Shown piece after piece: positions 47,911-56,792 of a stretch of 64,000 nucleotides of DNA. The position numbers were made by a program, and so were the translations under genes. Position 1 is the stretch's first letter. Each line of letters opens with the position of its first letter. The notes under the pieces are model-generated. The model saw only the letters and a list, made by a program, of their open reading frames with translations. It was not told the origin of the DNA and did no database searches. Source of the stretch: Actinomadura rifamycini DSM 43936 (lineage in GTDB: Bacteria; Actinomycetota; Actinomycetes; Streptosporangiales; Streptosporangiaceae); assembly GCF_000425065.1 (NCBI RefSeq), contig NZ_KE384300.1:162559-226558 (forward strand), written 5' to 3'.

Positions 47911-49758
47911 GTGGCAGCGCCTGAGCCCAACAAGACCGATCCCGCGATCATCCGCAACTTCTGCATCATCGCGCACATCGACCATGGAAAGTCGACGCTG
48001 GCGGACCGGATGCTGCAGTTGACCGGCGTCGTCGAGGAGCGCCAGATGCGCGCCCAGTACCTCGACCGCATGGACATCGAGCGCGAGCGCGGCATCACGA
48101 TCAAGAGCCAGGCGGTCCGGCTGCCGTGGACGCGCGACGGCGTCGAGCACGTCCTGAACCTGATCGACACCCCCGGCCACGTCGACTTCTCCTACGAGGT
48201 GTCGCGGTCGCTGGCGGCGTGCGAGGGCGCGGTCCTGCTGGTGGACGCGGCGCAGGGCATCGAGGCGCAGACGCTCGCGAACCTGTACCTGGCGATCGAG
48301 GCCGACCTGCACCTGATCCCGGTCCTCAACAAGATCGACCTGCCCGCGGCGCAGCCCGACAAGTACGCCGAGGAGATCGCGGGCATCATCGGCTGCGACC
48401 CGTCCGACGTCCTGCGGGTGTCCGGCAAGACGGGCGAGGGCGTCGCCGAGCTGCTGGACCGGATCGTCGAGACGGTCCCGGCGCCGGTCGGCGACCCGGA
48501 CGGCCCGGCCCGCGCGCTGATCTTCGACTCGGTGTACGACACCTACCGGGGCGTCGTCACGTACGTCCGGATCATCGACGGGCACCTGTCGCGCCGCGAG
48601 AAGAGCCTGATGATGTCGACGGGCGCCGCGCACGAGACCCTCGAGGTCGGCGTGATCGCGCCGGAGCCCAAGCCGGTCGGCGGGCTCGGCGTCGGCGAGG
48701 TCGGCTACCTGATCACCGGGGTGAAGGACGTCCGGCAGGCGCGCGTCGGCGACACCGTGACGACCGCGTCCAAGGCGGCGCCCGAGCCGCTCGGCGGCTA
48801 CCAGGACCCGAAGCCGATGGTGTTCTCCGGCCTGTACCCGGTGGACGGCGACCAGTACCCCGACCTGCGCGAGGCGCTGGAGAAGCTGCGGCTGAACGAC
48901 GCCGCGCTGGTGTACGAGCCGGAGACGTCGGCGGCGCTCGGGTTCGGGTTCCGCTGCGGGTTCCTCGGGCTCCTGCACATGGAGATCGTCCGGGAGCGGC
49001 TGGAGCGCGAGTTCAACCTGTCGCTGATCTCCACCGCGCCGAACGTCGTGTACCGCGCGGTGATGGAGGACGGCACCGAGCACGTCGTCACGAACCCCAG
49101 CGAGTTCCCCGAGGGCAAGGTCGGCGCGGTGTACGAGCCGATCGTGAAGGCGACGCTGCTGTCGCCGTCCGAGCACATCGGCGCGATCATGGAGCTGTGC
49201 CAGGGGCGGCGCGGCGAGCTGCTCGGCATGGACTACCTGTCGCCCGAACGGGTCGAGATCCGCTACACGCTGCCGCTCGCCGAGATCATCTTCGACTTCT
49301 ACGACCAGCTCAAGACGCGGACCCGCGGGTACGCCTCGCTGGACTACGAGCCCAGCGGGGAGAAGGAGTCCGACCTGGTGAAGGTCGACATCCTGCTGCA
49401 GGGCGAGTCCGTCGACGCGTTCAGCCAGATCGTCCACCGGGAGAAGTCCCGCGAGTACGGGCTGATGATGACGGCGAAGCTCAAGGAGCTGATCCCGCGG
49501 CAGCAGTACGAGGTGCCGATCCAGGCGGCCGTGGGCGCCCGCATCATCGCCCGGGAGAACATCCGCGCCATCCGCAAGGACGTCCTCGCCAAGTGCTACG
49601 GCGGCGACATCTCCCGCAAGCGGAAGCTGCTGGAGAAGCAGAAGGAGGGCAAGAAGCGGATGAAGACCATCGGGCGGGTGGACGTCCCGCAGGAAGCCTT
49701 CGTCGCGGCGCTGTCCACCGGCGGCGGGAGCGAGACCGGAGACAAGGGCAAGAAGTAG
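47911..49758 (+). CDS. lepA: elongation factor 4 (LepA)
   Basis: A 615-residue translational GTPase that affects initiation and ribosome back-translocation under stress. G domain motifs are AHIDHGKST, RGITIKSQAV, DTPGHVDF and NKIDLPAA. Domains II-IV follow, with GFGFRCGFLGLLHMEI and the LepA-specific C-terminal domain (AKCYGGDISRKRKLLEKQKE, KRMKTIGRVDVPQEAF). The GTG at 47911 gives VAAPEPNKTDPAIIRNFC; no strong ribosome site is seen. Divergent from rpsT, as in many actinobacteria. Confidence 0.97.
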   Translation: MAAPEPNKTDPAIIRNFCIIAHIDHGKSTLADRMLQLTGVVEERQMRAQYLDRMDIERERGITIKSQAVRLPWTRDGVEHVLNLIDTPGHVDFSYEVSRSLAACEGAVLLVDAAQGIEAQTLANLYLAIEADLHLIPVLNKIDLPAAQPDKYAEEIAGIIGCDPSDVLRVSGKTGEGVAELLDRIVETVPAPVGDPDGPARALIFDSVYDTYRGVVTYVRIIDGHLSRREKSLMMSTGAAHETLEVGVIAPEPKPVGGLGVGEVGYLITGVKDVRQARVGDTVTTASKAAPEPLGGYQDPKPMVFSGLYPVDGDQYPDLREALEKLRLNDAALVYEPETSAALGFGFRCGFLGLLHMEIVRERLEREFNLSLISTAPNVVYRAVMEDGTEHVVTNPSEFPEGKVGAVYEPIVKATLLSPSEHIGAIMELCQGRRGELLGMDYLSPERVEIRYTLPLAEIIFDFYDQLKTRTRGYASLDYEPSGEKESDLVKVDILLQGESVDAFSQIVHREKSREYGLMMTAKLKELIPRQQYEVPIQAAVGARIIARENIRAIRKDVLAKCYGGDISRKRKLLEKQKEGKKRMKTIGRVDVPQEAFVAALSTGGGSETGDKGKK

Positions 49759-49825
49759 GCGTGCGCGCCGGGGGCCCCGGCCCGGCGGGAGCGCTCGGCT
49801 CCCCGGGACCGGGGCCCGCCCGTCG

Positions 49826-50347
49826 CTACTTCTTGATCAGCGGCCAGGCCACCGGGACCGGCACGCGCCGGAACTCGCCGCGGTTGGCGGCCCGTCCCGC
49901 GTACACCAGGAAGAACATCACGACCGCGGTGAAGACCAGCGGCACCCAGATGAGCACTTCCACGGCCAGCGACAGCAGCCCGCCGACGATCCAGACGGCG
50001 AGGGCCGCCAGCCCCATGTTGAGGCCCTGCGCGGCGTGCCGCCGGGCGAACGCCGAGCGCGGCTTGCCGAGGTAGACGATCGCCGGCGCGATCGCGCCGA
50101 CGAGGAACTGCCCGACGTAGGCCATCAGCGACCAGGTCCGCTCGTCGTCGGCGACCGGGCCGTAGTGGCCGGGCATCGGCCGCGTCCGCGGCGGCCGCCC
50201 GGGCGGCTGCTGCGGGCCGGGACCGGGTGCGGGCCCGGGCGGCGGTGCGCCGGGCGGCTGCTGCTGCTGCCACAGGTTGCCGGGCTGCTGCCAGGGTGCC
50301 TGCCCGGGCTGTCCCTGGCCCTGCGAGGGGGGAGGCCCGTAGGCCAT
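49826..50347 (-). CDS. DUF4870 domain membrane protein
   Basis: A 173-residue protein. Residues 1-65 are disordered, rich in Pro, Gln and Gly (QGQGQPGQAPWQQ, QQPPGAPPPGPAPGPG). The DUF4870 domain follows: WSLMAYVGQFLVGAIAPAIV, HAAQGLNMGLAALAVWIVGG and a last hydrophobic block VLIWVPLVFTAVVMFFLVYAG, so three to four membrane helices. It ends in VPVAWPLIKK. Its function is not known. It is convergent with lepA across a 67-bp GC-rich gap that can fold, probably terminating both. Confidence 0.88.
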   Translation of the reverse strand: MAYGPPPSQGQGQPGQAPWQQPGNLWQQQQPPGAPPPGPAPGPGPQQPPGRPPRTRPMPGHYGPVADDERTWSLMAYVGQFLVGAIAPAIVYLGKPRSAFARRHAAQGLNMGLAALAVWIVGGLLSLAVEVLIWVPLVFTAVVMFFLVYAGRAANRGEFRRVPVPVAWPLIKK

Positions 50348-50457
50348 GGCGGGCTCCTCTCCGACGTCGCGCCTTCGCCGTCCGTGGTTCGGTGGTGAAC
50401 TCTACGACTCCTTGGACGCGCCCGAAGTTCGCGCCGGTTCCCGAATTGCGGCGGGGA

Positions 50458-51861
50458 TCACCCGCGCCACAGGACGGCCGACGGCTCCGCGGGCGTGAGC
50501 GCGACGGCCCCGTCCCAGGTGAGCGCGGACGGGCCCGGCAGGAACGCGTCGTCCAGCATGAAGGCCCGGTGGATCGCGGTGACGGTGATCGGGGCGCGGT
50601 CGTCGCCGAGCCCGGTCGGCCGCCGCACGGCCTTCACGCTCGCGATGTCGGACGTCCGGGTGCCCGGCGGCAGCTCGACGGCGGTGGCGACGGCCCCGTC
50701 GCGCCCGATCGTCCGGTCGGCCCGCCCGTGGTCGGACCGGTACAGGACGGACGGGTCGCCCTTCAGCCGCACGCCGAGCGCGAGGCCCGGCGCGGACCCG
50801 ATCGCCGTCCCGGCCCCGACGTCCATGGCGAACTCGACGAACAGGTAGGCGCGGGGGTCGCCGGCCTCGGGCGTCGCGGGGTCGGACGGCGCTTCGACCT
50901 TGCCCTCCCGCACGAGTTCCTGCGCCATCACCCGGTACGTCCACGGCTCGCGGTCCATGACGGCCTCGCGGGCGCGGCCGTCCGGGCGGGTGCGGGACGC
51001 GTCCGGCAGGAACCGCAGCGGCGCGCCCGGGGAGACCACGTCGCACAGGTTGTTGTTCTGCGTGCACGTCTGCAGCACCGGATGGTCCCGCTCGTACCGG
51101 CCCGCGAAGTTCAGCGTGACGTGGAACGGCCCGTGGTAGACGGCGGTCCCCGGCACCCGGGCGCCCGACGCGTCCACCTCGACCCGGTACGTCCACTCGA
51201 TGTCGCTCGTCCGGCCCCACCGCGCGAGCAGGCCGGGCGTGTCGGTGCCGCCGTCCTCGTTGCTCCACACCAGCGAGTACTCGATGACGCGGTGCCCGGC
51301 GGTCGCCGCGGGCCGCGTCTCGTGCCACGCGACGAGCGGCGCGTCGGTCCGCGCGTTCTGCCGCGGGTCGCCGAACGGCCAGCCCGTCCGCCCGACGATC
51401 ACCGGCGCGTGCCGCAGCGCGAGCTGCCCGGCCTCCGGCACGGCGACGCGCGGGGCCGCGAGCGCCACGCTCCGGGCCGCGGCGGCGCTCGCGTCGGCGA
51501 ACCGCAGCGTCACCTCGTGCGGGCCCTCCTCGACGTGCCCGAGCCCGAAGCCGCGCGGCACCGGATCGGACGACGGGACGACGACGTCGGTGACGTGCCG
51601 CCCGTCCACCGCGACCGCCACCACGGCGGACTCGGCGCCCGCCCGGCCCCAGGAGACGCCCGGCGCCGCCGCGGTGAAGCCGAGCACCGCCTCCCCGGCC
51701 CGGTCCGCGGTGAACGCGATCGTCCGGGCGCCGCCGTCCCGCTCCAGGACGATCGTGCCCGGCGCGGCGGCGCGCGCGGCCGTCCCGGGGACGAGCGCGA
51801 GGGGCGCGGCCGCGAGGGCGGCGGTCAGAAACGAGGCGGCGTGGCGCGCGCGGCTTCCCAT
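50458..51861 (-). CDS. secreted protein of unknown function
   Basis: A 467-residue exported protein. The signal peptide (HAASFLTAALAAAPLALVPG) probably ends near ARAAAP. The mature part is predicted beta-rich, with an opening domain like a carbohydrate-binding or adhesion module (GEAVLGFTAAAPGVSWG) and a larger second half with two Cys in TCTQNNNLCDVV, likely a disulfide. Trp/Tyr-rich patches (REPWTYRVMAQELV, RTSDIEWTYRVEVD) are conserved-looking. It was not assigned to a family. The ATG at 51861 is preferred because it places the signal peptide at the N-terminus. It may be a cell-surface structural protein. Confidence 0.7.
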   Translation of the reverse strand: MGSRARHAASFLTAALAAAPLALVPGTAARAAAPGTIVLERDGGARTIAFTADRAGEAVLGFTAAAPGVSWGRAGAESAVVAVAVDGRHVTDVVVPSSDPVPRGFGLGHVEEGPHEVTLRFADASAAAARSVALAAPRVAVPEAGQLALRHAPVIVGRTGWPFGDPRQNARTDAPLVAWHETRPAATAGHRVIEYSLVWSNEDGGTDTPGLLARWGRTSDIEWTYRVEVDASGARVPGTAVYHGPFHVTLNFAGRYERDHPVLQTCTQNNNLCDVVSPGAPLRFLPDASRTRPDGRAREAVMDREPWTYRVMAQELVREGKVEAPSDPATPEAGDPRAYLFVEFAMDVGAGTAIGSAPGLALGVRLKGDPSVLYRSDHGRADRTIGRDGAVATAVELPPGTRTSDIASVKAVRRPTGLGDDRAPITVTAIHRAFMLDDAFLPGPSALTWDGAVALTPAEPSAVLWRG

Positions 51862-51981
51862 GATCGGGAACGTAGGGCCGCCGGGTCGCGGCACGGTGAC
51901 GGATCGGTTCCTCGCGGGTGACGGATCCGTTGCGCCGCGCCGTCCGCGGGCCGCGGCGGCCGGGGCCGGACGCCCGGGCCG

Positions 51982-52860
51982 TCAGCGGCCGCGGTGCCCG
52001 GGAGCGGACGGGAAGTGCAGGGAGACCGTCGTGAAACGGCCGGCCCGCGGCGCCGGCGGGTCCGGCTCGTGCAGGCCGAGGCCCATCGCGGGGATCCGCG
52101 CCGTCCGGCCGCGCTCGACGACCTCGTGGCCGAGGTCCCGGAAGAGGGTGACGACGTCGGCGGCGGGGTCGTCGAGCAGGTCGACGCCGTCCAGGCGCAG
52201 GCGCAGCTCCGGGTTGCCGCCCCAGCCGGGCCCGCGGGTGCCGACGATCTCGGCGAGCCGCTCGACGCCGTCCGCGCCCTCCTCGGTCGACAGCGCCAGG
52301 GACCCGCGGCCGACCCGCACGCTGCGGTGCGCGGCGAAGCCGCACACGAACGCGTCCCGCGGCGCGGGCGTCCCGCAGTGCTCGGCGACGGCGTCGAGCG
52401 TGGTCCACGCGTCCGCGGCGCGGGTGGAGAACAGCAGGTGCGCGTCCGGGAGCACCGCGCCGCGCCCCGGTTCGAGCGTGACGACGAACGGCGGCACCTT
52501 CCCGGGGAACCGCGCCGGATCCGGCTCGGCGAGGGTGACGAGGCCCTCCCACGCGACGGGCTCGTCGACGGCGAACCAGCTGATCGCGGCCTCGGCGCCG
52601 AACGCGCCGAACGTCGCGTCCGTCAGCCCCTCGTCGACGAGCCGGCGCAGGCCGTCCGCCGTGTCGGCGAGGCGCCCGCGCCACCACGGCGGCTCCGGGT
52701 CGTTCCGCCGTCCGCCCGGGTTCCAGCGCGTCCCGGACGCCGGCAGGTCGGTGCGGCCCTCGCCGCCCGCGTCGTCCACGACCGTGCAGTGCCAGCCGTC
52801 CGGGCCGCCGCGCAGCAGCACCCGCGCCGGCGGCCGCCCGGTCCCCGCCTCGATACGCAT
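51982..52860 (-). CDS. protein of unknown function
   Basis: A 292-residue predicted cytoplasmic protein without signal peptide or membrane helix. It is rich in Gly, Arg, Asp and Pro, with PPWWRGRLADTADGLRRLVD, EAAISWFAVDEPVAWEGLVT and RLAEIVGTRGPGWGGNPEL as its more ordered parts. Codon use is normal for the genome, so it is likely expressed. It lies upstream of the secreted-protein gene in the same direction (120-bp gap). No family was recognised. Confidence 0.65.
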   Translation of the reverse strand: MRIEAGTGRPPARVLLRGGPDGWHCTVVDDAGGEGRTDLPASGTRWNPGGRRNDPEPPWWRGRLADTADGLRRLVDEGLTDATFGAFGAEAAISWFAVDEPVAWEGLVTLAEPDPARFPGKVPPFVVTLEPGRGAVLPDAHLLFSTRAADAWTTLDAVAEHCGTPAPRDAFVCGFAAHRSVRVGRGSLALSTEEGADGVERLAEIVGTRGPGWGGNPELRLRLDGVDLLDDPAADVVTLFRDLGHEVVERGRTARIPAMGLGLHEPDPPAPRAGRFTTVSLHFPSAPGHRGR

Positions 52861-53041
52861 CGGACGAGCCTATCCGGGGCGCGCCCCGCCCGGCGCCCGC
52901 CCGGCTCGCGCCCGGCTCGTCCAAGATCGTCCGCGCGGCTCGCGGACGTTCCCGCGCGACACGCGGCAGGCCGTTCGCCCCGGGCGCCGATGTCGGTACG
53001 GTCGGAGGGCAGTGGCCGCGACGGGTAGCGGAGGTTCGAGG

Positions 53042-53482
53042 GTGGCCCACTCCGAGCAGGTTCTGCGTTCCCCCAAGGAGCGGGACACGGTGAACGGCGC
53101 GGTCCGCGCGCTGCGGTCGGCGGCCCCCGCCGGCTGGGAGCGCCTCGGGCTGGACTTCCGCGCCATCGTCGGCATCGACTGCGCGTCCTTCGAGATCGTC
53201 GACGCCGACGGGGAGCGCCGCACCGCCATGCCGCCCGGCCACGCCGTCGGCAAGATGGACGAACTGCGCCGCGTCATGTACCGGCGGGGGAAGGGCGCGT
53301 GGTTCACCGCCCGGCTGCGCGTCGAACGGTCCGGACGGTTCAGCGCCGAGTTCGACTACGACGGCGAACCCGACTTCGTCCCCCCGCTGCCGCCGTCCGC
53401 CTACGCGCAGGACCTGGACCGGTTCCCGCGCGCCGACGAGTACATCCCCGGCTGGCTGCGGGAGAAGCTCCGCCTGGCCTGA
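53042..53482 (+). CDS. YezG/DUF600-like immunity protein
   Basis: A 146-residue protein matching the actinobacterial DUF600/YezG group: GWERLGLDFRAIVGIDCASFE, MYRRGKGAWFTARLRVERSG, FDYDGEPDFVPPLPPSAYAQDL, and PRADEYIPGWLREKL. In Bacillus, YezG neutralises the LXG toxin YeeF. No toxin gene with a recognisable LXG or nuclease domain adjoins here, so it is an orphan or has a role of its own. GGAGG at 53030-53034 gives a good site for the GTG start. It is followed 30 bp later by hemW. Confidence 0.8.
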   Translation: MAHSEQVLRSPKERDTVNGAVRALRSAAPAGWERLGLDFRAIVGIDCASFEIVDADGERRTAMPPGHAVGKMDELRRVMYRRGKGAWFTARLRVERSGRFSAEFDYDGEPDFVPPLPPSAYAQDLDRFPRADEYIPGWLREKLRLA

Positions 53483-53512
53483 CCACGCCCCCGCGCGCGG
53501 CAGACTGGGAGC

Positions 53513-54721
53513 ATGCCCGCGACCCTGCCCGACGGCGACCCCGTACCGGCCGACGGCGCCCTGCCGTCCGGCGCCCTCGACGGCCTGGGCACGCGGCCCT
53601 TCGCGTTCTACGTGCACGTCCCGTTCTGCGTGACCCGCTGCGGCTACTGCGACTTCAACACCTACACGGCCGCCGAGCTGGGGCCGGGCGCGAGCCGCGA
53701 CTCCTACGCCGACACCGCCGTCGCGGAGGTCCGGATGGCGCGGCGCGTCCTCGGCGACGCCGACCTGCCCGTCCGGACGGTCTTCGTCGGCGGCGGCACC
53801 CCCACCCTCCTCGCCCCGGACGACCTGGGCCGCGTCCTCGCCGCGATCGACGCCGAGTTCGGCCTGGCGCCCGACGCGGAGATCACCACCGAGGCGAACC
53901 CCGAGTCGGTGGACGAGGCGTACCTCGGCGCGCTCCGCGAGGCCGGCTTCACCCGCGTCTCGTACGGCATGCAGAGCGCGCGCGAGCACGTCCTGGCCGT
54001 CCTGGACCGGACCCACACGCCCGGACGCGTCCCCCAGGTGGTCGACTGGACGCGCAAGGCGGGGTTCGAGCACATCAACCTGGACCTCATCTACGGCACC
54101 CCGGGGGAGACCGACGACGACTGGCGCGCGTCCCTGGAGGCGGCCCTGGAGTCCGACCCCGACCACGTGTCCGCCTACGCGCTGATCGTCGAGGAGGGCA
54201 CCCGGCTGGCCGCGCAGGTCCGCCGCGGCGAGCTGGCGGCGCCCGACGACGACGCCATGGCCGACCGGTACCTGCTGGCCGACGACCTGCTCTCCGCGCA
54301 CGGCCTGCACTGGTACGAGATCTCCAACTGGGCGACGGGCCCCGACGCCGCCTGCCGCCACAACCTCCTGTACTGGACGGGCGCCGACTGGTGGGGCGTC
54401 GGCCCGGGCGCGCACAGCCACGTCGGCGGCACCCGCTGGTGGAACGTCAAGCACCCCGCCGCCTACGCGTCCCGCCTCGCCGAGGGCGTCACCCCCGCCC
54501 ACGCCCGCGAGATCCTCGACGCCGACGACCGCCGCTTCGAGCGCATCATGCTCGAGATCCGGCTCGCCGACGGCTGCCCCACCGCCCTCCTCGACGACGC
54601 CGCGGTCCGCCGCCTCGTCGCCGACGGCCTCCTCGAACGGGCCCCGTACGCCGCGGGCCGCGCCGTCCTCACCCGCCGCGGCCGCCTCCTGGCGGACGCG
54701 GTCGTCCGGGACCTGTGCTGA
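53513..54721 (+). CDS. hemW: radical SAM family heme chaperone HemW
   Basis: A 402-residue protein formerly called HemN-like. It is thought to bind and deliver heme; it is not an oxygen-independent coproporphyrinogen oxidase. The radical-SAM cluster is CVTRCGYCDF near residue 38. Other traits: FVGGGTPTLL, TTEANPESVDEAYL, RVSYGMQSAREHVL, INLDLIYGTPGETDDDW, then a C-terminal winged domain (RRFERIMLEIRLADGCP). The N-terminal 25 residues are variable. It is co-directional with the YezG-like gene and converges on DUF3097. Confidence 0.93.
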   Translation: MPATLPDGDPVPADGALPSGALDGLGTRPFAFYVHVPFCVTRCGYCDFNTYTAAELGPGASRDSYADTAVAEVRMARRVLGDADLPVRTVFVGGGTPTLLAPDDLGRVLAAIDAEFGLAPDAEITTEANPESVDEAYLGALREAGFTRVSYGMQSAREHVLAVLDRTHTPGRVPQVVDWTRKAGFEHINLDLIYGTPGETDDDWRASLEAALESDPDHVSAYALIVEEGTRLAAQVRRGELAAPDDDAMADRYLLADDLLSAHGLHWYEISNWATGPDAACRHNLLYWTGADWWGVGPGAHSHVGGTRWWNVKHPAAYASRLAEGVTPAHAREILDADDRRFERIMLEIRLADGCPTALLDDAAVRRLVADGLLERAPYAAGRAVLTRRGRLLADAVVRDLC

Positions 54722-54736
54722 CGGTCGGGCGGGGGA

Positions 54737-55564
54737 TCAGGGGGCGGTCACGAAGTCGATCAGTTCTTCGACGCGGCCCAGGAGGGCGGGTTCGAGGTCG
54801 GTGTAGGCGGTGACGGAGCCGAGGATGCGCTTCCAGGCGGCGCCCGTGTCGGGCGCCCAGCCGAGGGCGTCCAGGACGCCCTCCTTCCACGGGACGCCGC
54901 GGGGGACGCGGGGCCAGGCGGGGATGCCGACGGCGGCGGGCTTGACGGCCTCCCACACGTCGACGAACGGGTGGCCGGTGACCAGGACGTGCGGGGACGA
55001 GACCCGCGCGGCGATGCGGCTCTCCTTGGAGCCCTCGACGAGGTGGTCGACGAGGACGCCGAGGCGGCGGCTCTCCGCGGGGCCGAACTCGTCGACGATC
55101 GCGGGGAGGTCGTCCACGCCCTCCAGGTACTCGACGACGACGCCCTCGACGCGGAGGTCGTGGCCCCAGATCTTCTCGACCAGTTCCGCGTCGTGCACGC
55201 CCTCGACGTAGATGCGGCTCTCCTTGGCGACCTGCGCGCGCAGGCCCCGGACGGCGACGGAGCCGGACGCCGAGCGCGCCGGGCGGCGCGGGGCCGCCTC
55301 GGGGCGGACGAGCGTGACCGGGGCGCCGTCGATCAGGAAGCCCGCCTTGGTGAGCGGGAACACGCGCCGCTTGCCGAAGCGGTCCTCCAGGGTGACGCCG
55401 AACTTGTCGCAGGCCACGACGGCGCCGCAGAATCCGCTGTCCGGATCCTCGGCGACCAGCCCCGGCTCGGCCGGGATCTCGGGCACGAGGCCCTTGCGGG
55501 GCCTGCGCCAGTCGCCGGACAGCACGTCGTTGCCGTAGTCCTTACTCCGCACAGGTCCGCACAT
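54737..55564 (-). CDS. DUF3097 family protein
   Basis: A 275-residue actinobacterial protein of unknown function, with RSKDYGNDVLSGDWRRPRKG at the N-terminus, KESRIYVEGVHDAELVEKIW in the middle and VPWKEGVLDALGW near the end. The central part resembles a Toprim-like acidic patch (EGVHDAELVEK, GVLVDHLVEGSKE), which suggests nucleic-acid work, but this is inference. The ATG at 55564 adds four residues before the usual start; a GTG at 55552 is also possible. It is divergent from hrcA with the CIRCE element in between. Confidence 0.85.
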   Translation of the reverse strand: MCGPVRSKDYGNDVLSGDWRRPRKGLVPEIPAEPGLVAEDPDSGFCGAVVACDKFGVTLEDRFGKRRVFPLTKAGFLIDGAPVTLVRPEAAPRRPARSASGSVAVRGLRAQVAKESRIYVEGVHDAELVEKIWGHDLRVEGVVVEYLEGVDDLPAIVDEFGPAESRRLGVLVDHLVEGSKESRIAARVSSPHVLVTGHPFVDVWEAVKPAAVGIPAWPRVPRGVPWKEGVLDALGWAPDTGAAWKRILGSVTAYTDLEPALLGRVEELIDFVTAP

Positions 55565-55685
55565 TAACCGGAGGGCGGCCGCGGGCGGCGTCGTCCCCGG
55601 TCGCTCGGCGTGGCGCCGATCCGGATAGGATCGCGCCGCCGCCGGGGCCGGGACCCTCCAGAAGAGCCCCCGCGGGTCGTACACT

Positions 55686-55710
55686 TGGCACTCAGGAGTA
55701 AGGAGTGCCA
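55686..55710. promoter_or_regulatory. CIRCE element (HrcA operator)
   Basis: TGGCACTC at 55686-55693, a 9-nt spacer and GAGTGCCA at 55703-55710 make an exact inverted repeat with the CIRCE spacing (TTAGCACTC-N9-GAGTGCTAA). The outer A/T pairs are changed to G/C, common in high-GC hosts. It lies 67 bp before hrcA. Confidence 0.92.
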
Positions 55711-55777
55711 GCGGCACGGGGCCGGACGGCGCCGGTTGATCGGGGGGCCAGTGGCAGCGCACGAGGGAGGTGACAAC

Positions 55778-56791
55778 GTGCTGGACGACCGGAAGCTCGC
55801 GGTCCTGCGCGCCATCGTCGAGGACTTCGTGTCCACGAACGAACCCGTGGGCTCCAAGTCCTTGGCGGACCGGCACAACCTCGGCGTGTCCCCCGCCACG
55901 ATCCGGAACGACATGGCGGTTCTGGAGGAGCAGGGGTACATCGCGCAGCCGCACACGAGTGCGGGCCGCGTCCCCACCGACAAGGGGTACCGGCTGTTCG
56001 TCGACCGGCTGTCGACGATCAAGCCGCTGTCGGCGCCGGAGCGGCGCGCGATCGAGACGTTCCTGTCCGGCGCGTACGACCTCGACGACGTCGTCGGCCG
56101 GACGGTGAAGCTGCTCGCGCAGCTGACCCGGCAGGTCGCGGTGGTGCAGTACCCGTCGCTGACGCGGTCGACGGTGCGGCACGTCGAACTGGTGCGGGTG
56201 GCCGAGAGCCGGCTGCTGCTCGTCCTGATCACCGACACCGGACGGGTGGAGCAGCGGGTCATCGAGACGCCCGGCGAGATCTCCGAGGAATCGATCGGGC
56301 ACCTGCGGGCGTTGCTCAACACGTGCCTGGACGGGCTCGGGCTCGGCGAGGTGCCGACCGCCGTCGCGGACCTGCCGGACAAGGTCGGGCCGGACGAGCG
56401 GCCGGTGGCGGCCGCGGTGCTGTCGGTGCTGCTGGAGACGCTCGTCGAACGGCACGAGGAGAAGATCGTCTTCGCCGGCGCGGCGAACCTCGCGGCGGTG
56501 GACTTCTCGCAGAGCCTGCGGGAGGTGCTGGTCGCGCTGGAGGAGCAGGTGGTGCTGATGCGGCTGCTCGGCGAGTCCGGCGACTCCTCTACTGTTACGG
56601 TGCGGATCGGCACCGAGAACCCCGAATTGGGGCTCCGATCGACCTCGGTCGTCGCCGCCGACTACGGCGTCGGCGACCTCACGCTGGCCCGGCTGGGAGT
56701 GCTCGGGCCTACACGCATGGATTACCCCAGCACGATGGGAGCGGTACGGGCAGTGGCACGCTACGTGGGACAGATCCTGGCGGGGTCGTAA
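55778..56791 (+). CDS. hrcA: heat-inducible transcriptional repressor HrcA
   Basis: A 337-residue repressor of class I heat-shock genes. The winged helix (RKLAVLRAIVEDFVSTNEPV, SVATIRNDMAVLEEQGYI type) is followed by the GAF-like domain and the C-terminal dimerisation part (DYPSTMGAVRAVARYVGQIL). The family's SPATIRNDMA and PHTSAGRVPTDKGYR are intact. GAGGGAGG just before gives a strong ribosome site for the GTG. With the CIRCE upstream it should repress its own operon, including dnaJ. Confidence 0.96.
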   Translation: MLDDRKLAVLRAIVEDFVSTNEPVGSKSLADRHNLGVSPATIRNDMAVLEEQGYIAQPHTSAGRVPTDKGYRLFVDRLSTIKPLSAPERRAIETFLSGAYDLDDVVGRTVKLLAQLTRQVAVVQYPSLTRSTVRHVELVRVAESRLLLVLITDTGRVEQRVIETPGEISEESIGHLRALLNTCLDGLGLGEVPTAVADLPDKVGPDERPVAAAVLSVLLETLVERHEEKIVFAGAANLAAVDFSQSLREVLVALEEQVVLMRLLGESGDSSTVTVRIGTENPELGLRSTSVVAADYGVGDLTLARLGVLGPTRMDYPSTMGAVRAVARYVGQILAGS

Positions 56792-56792
56792 G

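Noticed and set aside
50402..54502. Over 1,300-codon leftward open frame
   Set aside because: It runs across the secreted-protein, unknown, YezG-like and hemW genes in a different frame, is Arg/Gly/Ala-rich and has no recognisable domain.
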